Shown one piece after another: positions 12,954 through 13,506 of a stretch of 13,506 nt of DNA (its first letter is position 1; each line of letters opens with the position of its first letter). Below the pieces are notes generated by a model. The model saw only the letters and a program-made list of their open reading frames with translations. It did not search any database and had not been told where the DNA came from. Source of the DNA: SAR324 cluster bacterium (lineage in GTDB: Bacteria > SAR324 > XYD2-FULL-50-16); assembly GCA_002401295.1 (NCBI GenBank), contig NVSR01000001.1:13589-27094 (forward strand), written 5' to 3'. Made by a program: the position numbers and the translations under genes.

Positions 12954-13506
12954 ATGACAACTATTGACACGCTTATACAAGAAGCAAATAAAAAACTCAA
13001 GACTAGCTCCAAAGTGCTATGTGTATGGCCATCTCATTTAGGCGAACATAAAGTAGGCGTTCACTATGCTACAAAATACAAATTTAATGTCTTAAACATC
13101 ATGATGTCTGAAACAATGATAGACAAGGGTAGGGCATTAGCATTAGAAGAGTTAAACGAAGACGACGTGCATATCATTAAGAACACAAAAGATATAAGAA
13201 AGGGATGTTCTTTCATTACTATCAAGTTACTTTCAAGTCACAAAGAAATACAAGATAGATTGATTGAATGTTCTTATGATCTTTGTGTTTTTTATGATGC
13301 TCACAAACTACTGGGAAGAAGTTATCTTTCAACTATACAAACTTTACTAAATAATAAAAATATTAGGAAAAGTTTAGCTATCTCAGCTACACCCTTTAGA
13401 GATGATGGTATGGGTCTTGGTTCTTTTTTTGGAGAAATTGGATTTTACTATGATATTACTATGGCTATGCAAGAAAAAAATATGCGTATGGCTCAATACA
13501 GTAGTG
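12954..13506 (+). CDS. SF2 helicase-like protein, 5' part, runs off the window
   Basis: The first 184 codons are present; the gene continues beyond the right edge. Motif II reads CVFYDAHKLLG (111-121; DAHK for the usual DE-x-H) and motif III SLAISATPFRDDG (140-152), typical of superfamily 2 DEAD/H helicases and translocases. The N-terminal region where Walker A should lie (VLCVWPSHLGEHKVGVHYA, 21-39) has no G-K-(S/T), so ATP binding may be altered or the fold non-catalytic. The start ATG directly follows the previous TAA. Being in an operon with a NusA-like factor suggests nucleic-acid work, for example transcription or DNA processing, which is inference. Confidence 0.65.
   Translation, partial: MTTIDTLIQEANKKLKTSSKVLCVWPSHLGEHKVGVHYATKYKFNVLNIMMSETMIDKGRALALEELNEDDVHIIKNTKDIRKGCSFITIKLLSSHKEIQDRLIECSYDLCVFYDAHKLLGRSYLSTIQTLLNNKNIRKSLAISATPFRDDGMGLGSFFGEIGFYYDITMAMQEKNMRMAQYSS

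Overview
The window is AT-rich DNA from a low-GC Gram-negative bacterium and has the layout of an accessory replicon, most likely a plasmid or phage-plasmid. It carries an iteron origin, a Rep_3-type initiator, a DnaB-like helicase and a parAB partition locus. Gram-negative origin rests on a lipobox lipoprotein and a polytopic membrane enzyme. I could not place the species; Campylobacterota or low-GC gammaproteobacteria are guesses.

Left region (1-3360, minus strand). Two structured RNAs read as group I introns. Both have recognisable P, Q, R and S core elements, and their 3' halves closely resemble the phage T4 td intron as I recall it. Each holds one ORF between the R (P7 5' strand) and S (P7 3' strand) elements. 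Neither ORF shows a homing-endonuclease motif: both encode Lys-rich, helical proteins that may be related to each other. Each intron lies just downstream of its own extended -10 promoter within a diverged 48-bp duplicated promoter/leader. The second is followed by a terminator, so the flanking exons look like very short transcripts, not a known protein gene. Three tiny genes of 39, 66 and 48 codons lie between the introns; two encode single-span membrane or exported peptides.

Origin (about 3380-4129). Two arrays of short repeats share a CGTAG/CTACG core in opposite orientations and flank or include a very AT-rich stretch. The last repeat abuts the rep ribosome binding site.

Replication and partition (4130-9200). 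rep and the dnaB-like gene overlap by 4 bases on the plus strand. They converge on parA-parB, which runs on the minus strand. Upstream of parA are two related perfect palindromes around GCATGC, good candidates for parS or ParA/ParB operators.

Right region (9203-13506, plus strand). A lipoprotein gene is followed by a tightly packed operon. It encodes a NusA-like protein lacking clear KH domains, a membrane-anchored spermidine-synthase-like protein, a protein with a ParB/sulfiredoxin-like HR motif, and the start of an SF2 helicase that runs off the window. The group I intron pair with non-endonuclease cargo, and the NusA-like/methyltransferase-fold/ParB-fold/helicase operon, are the two least explained parts.
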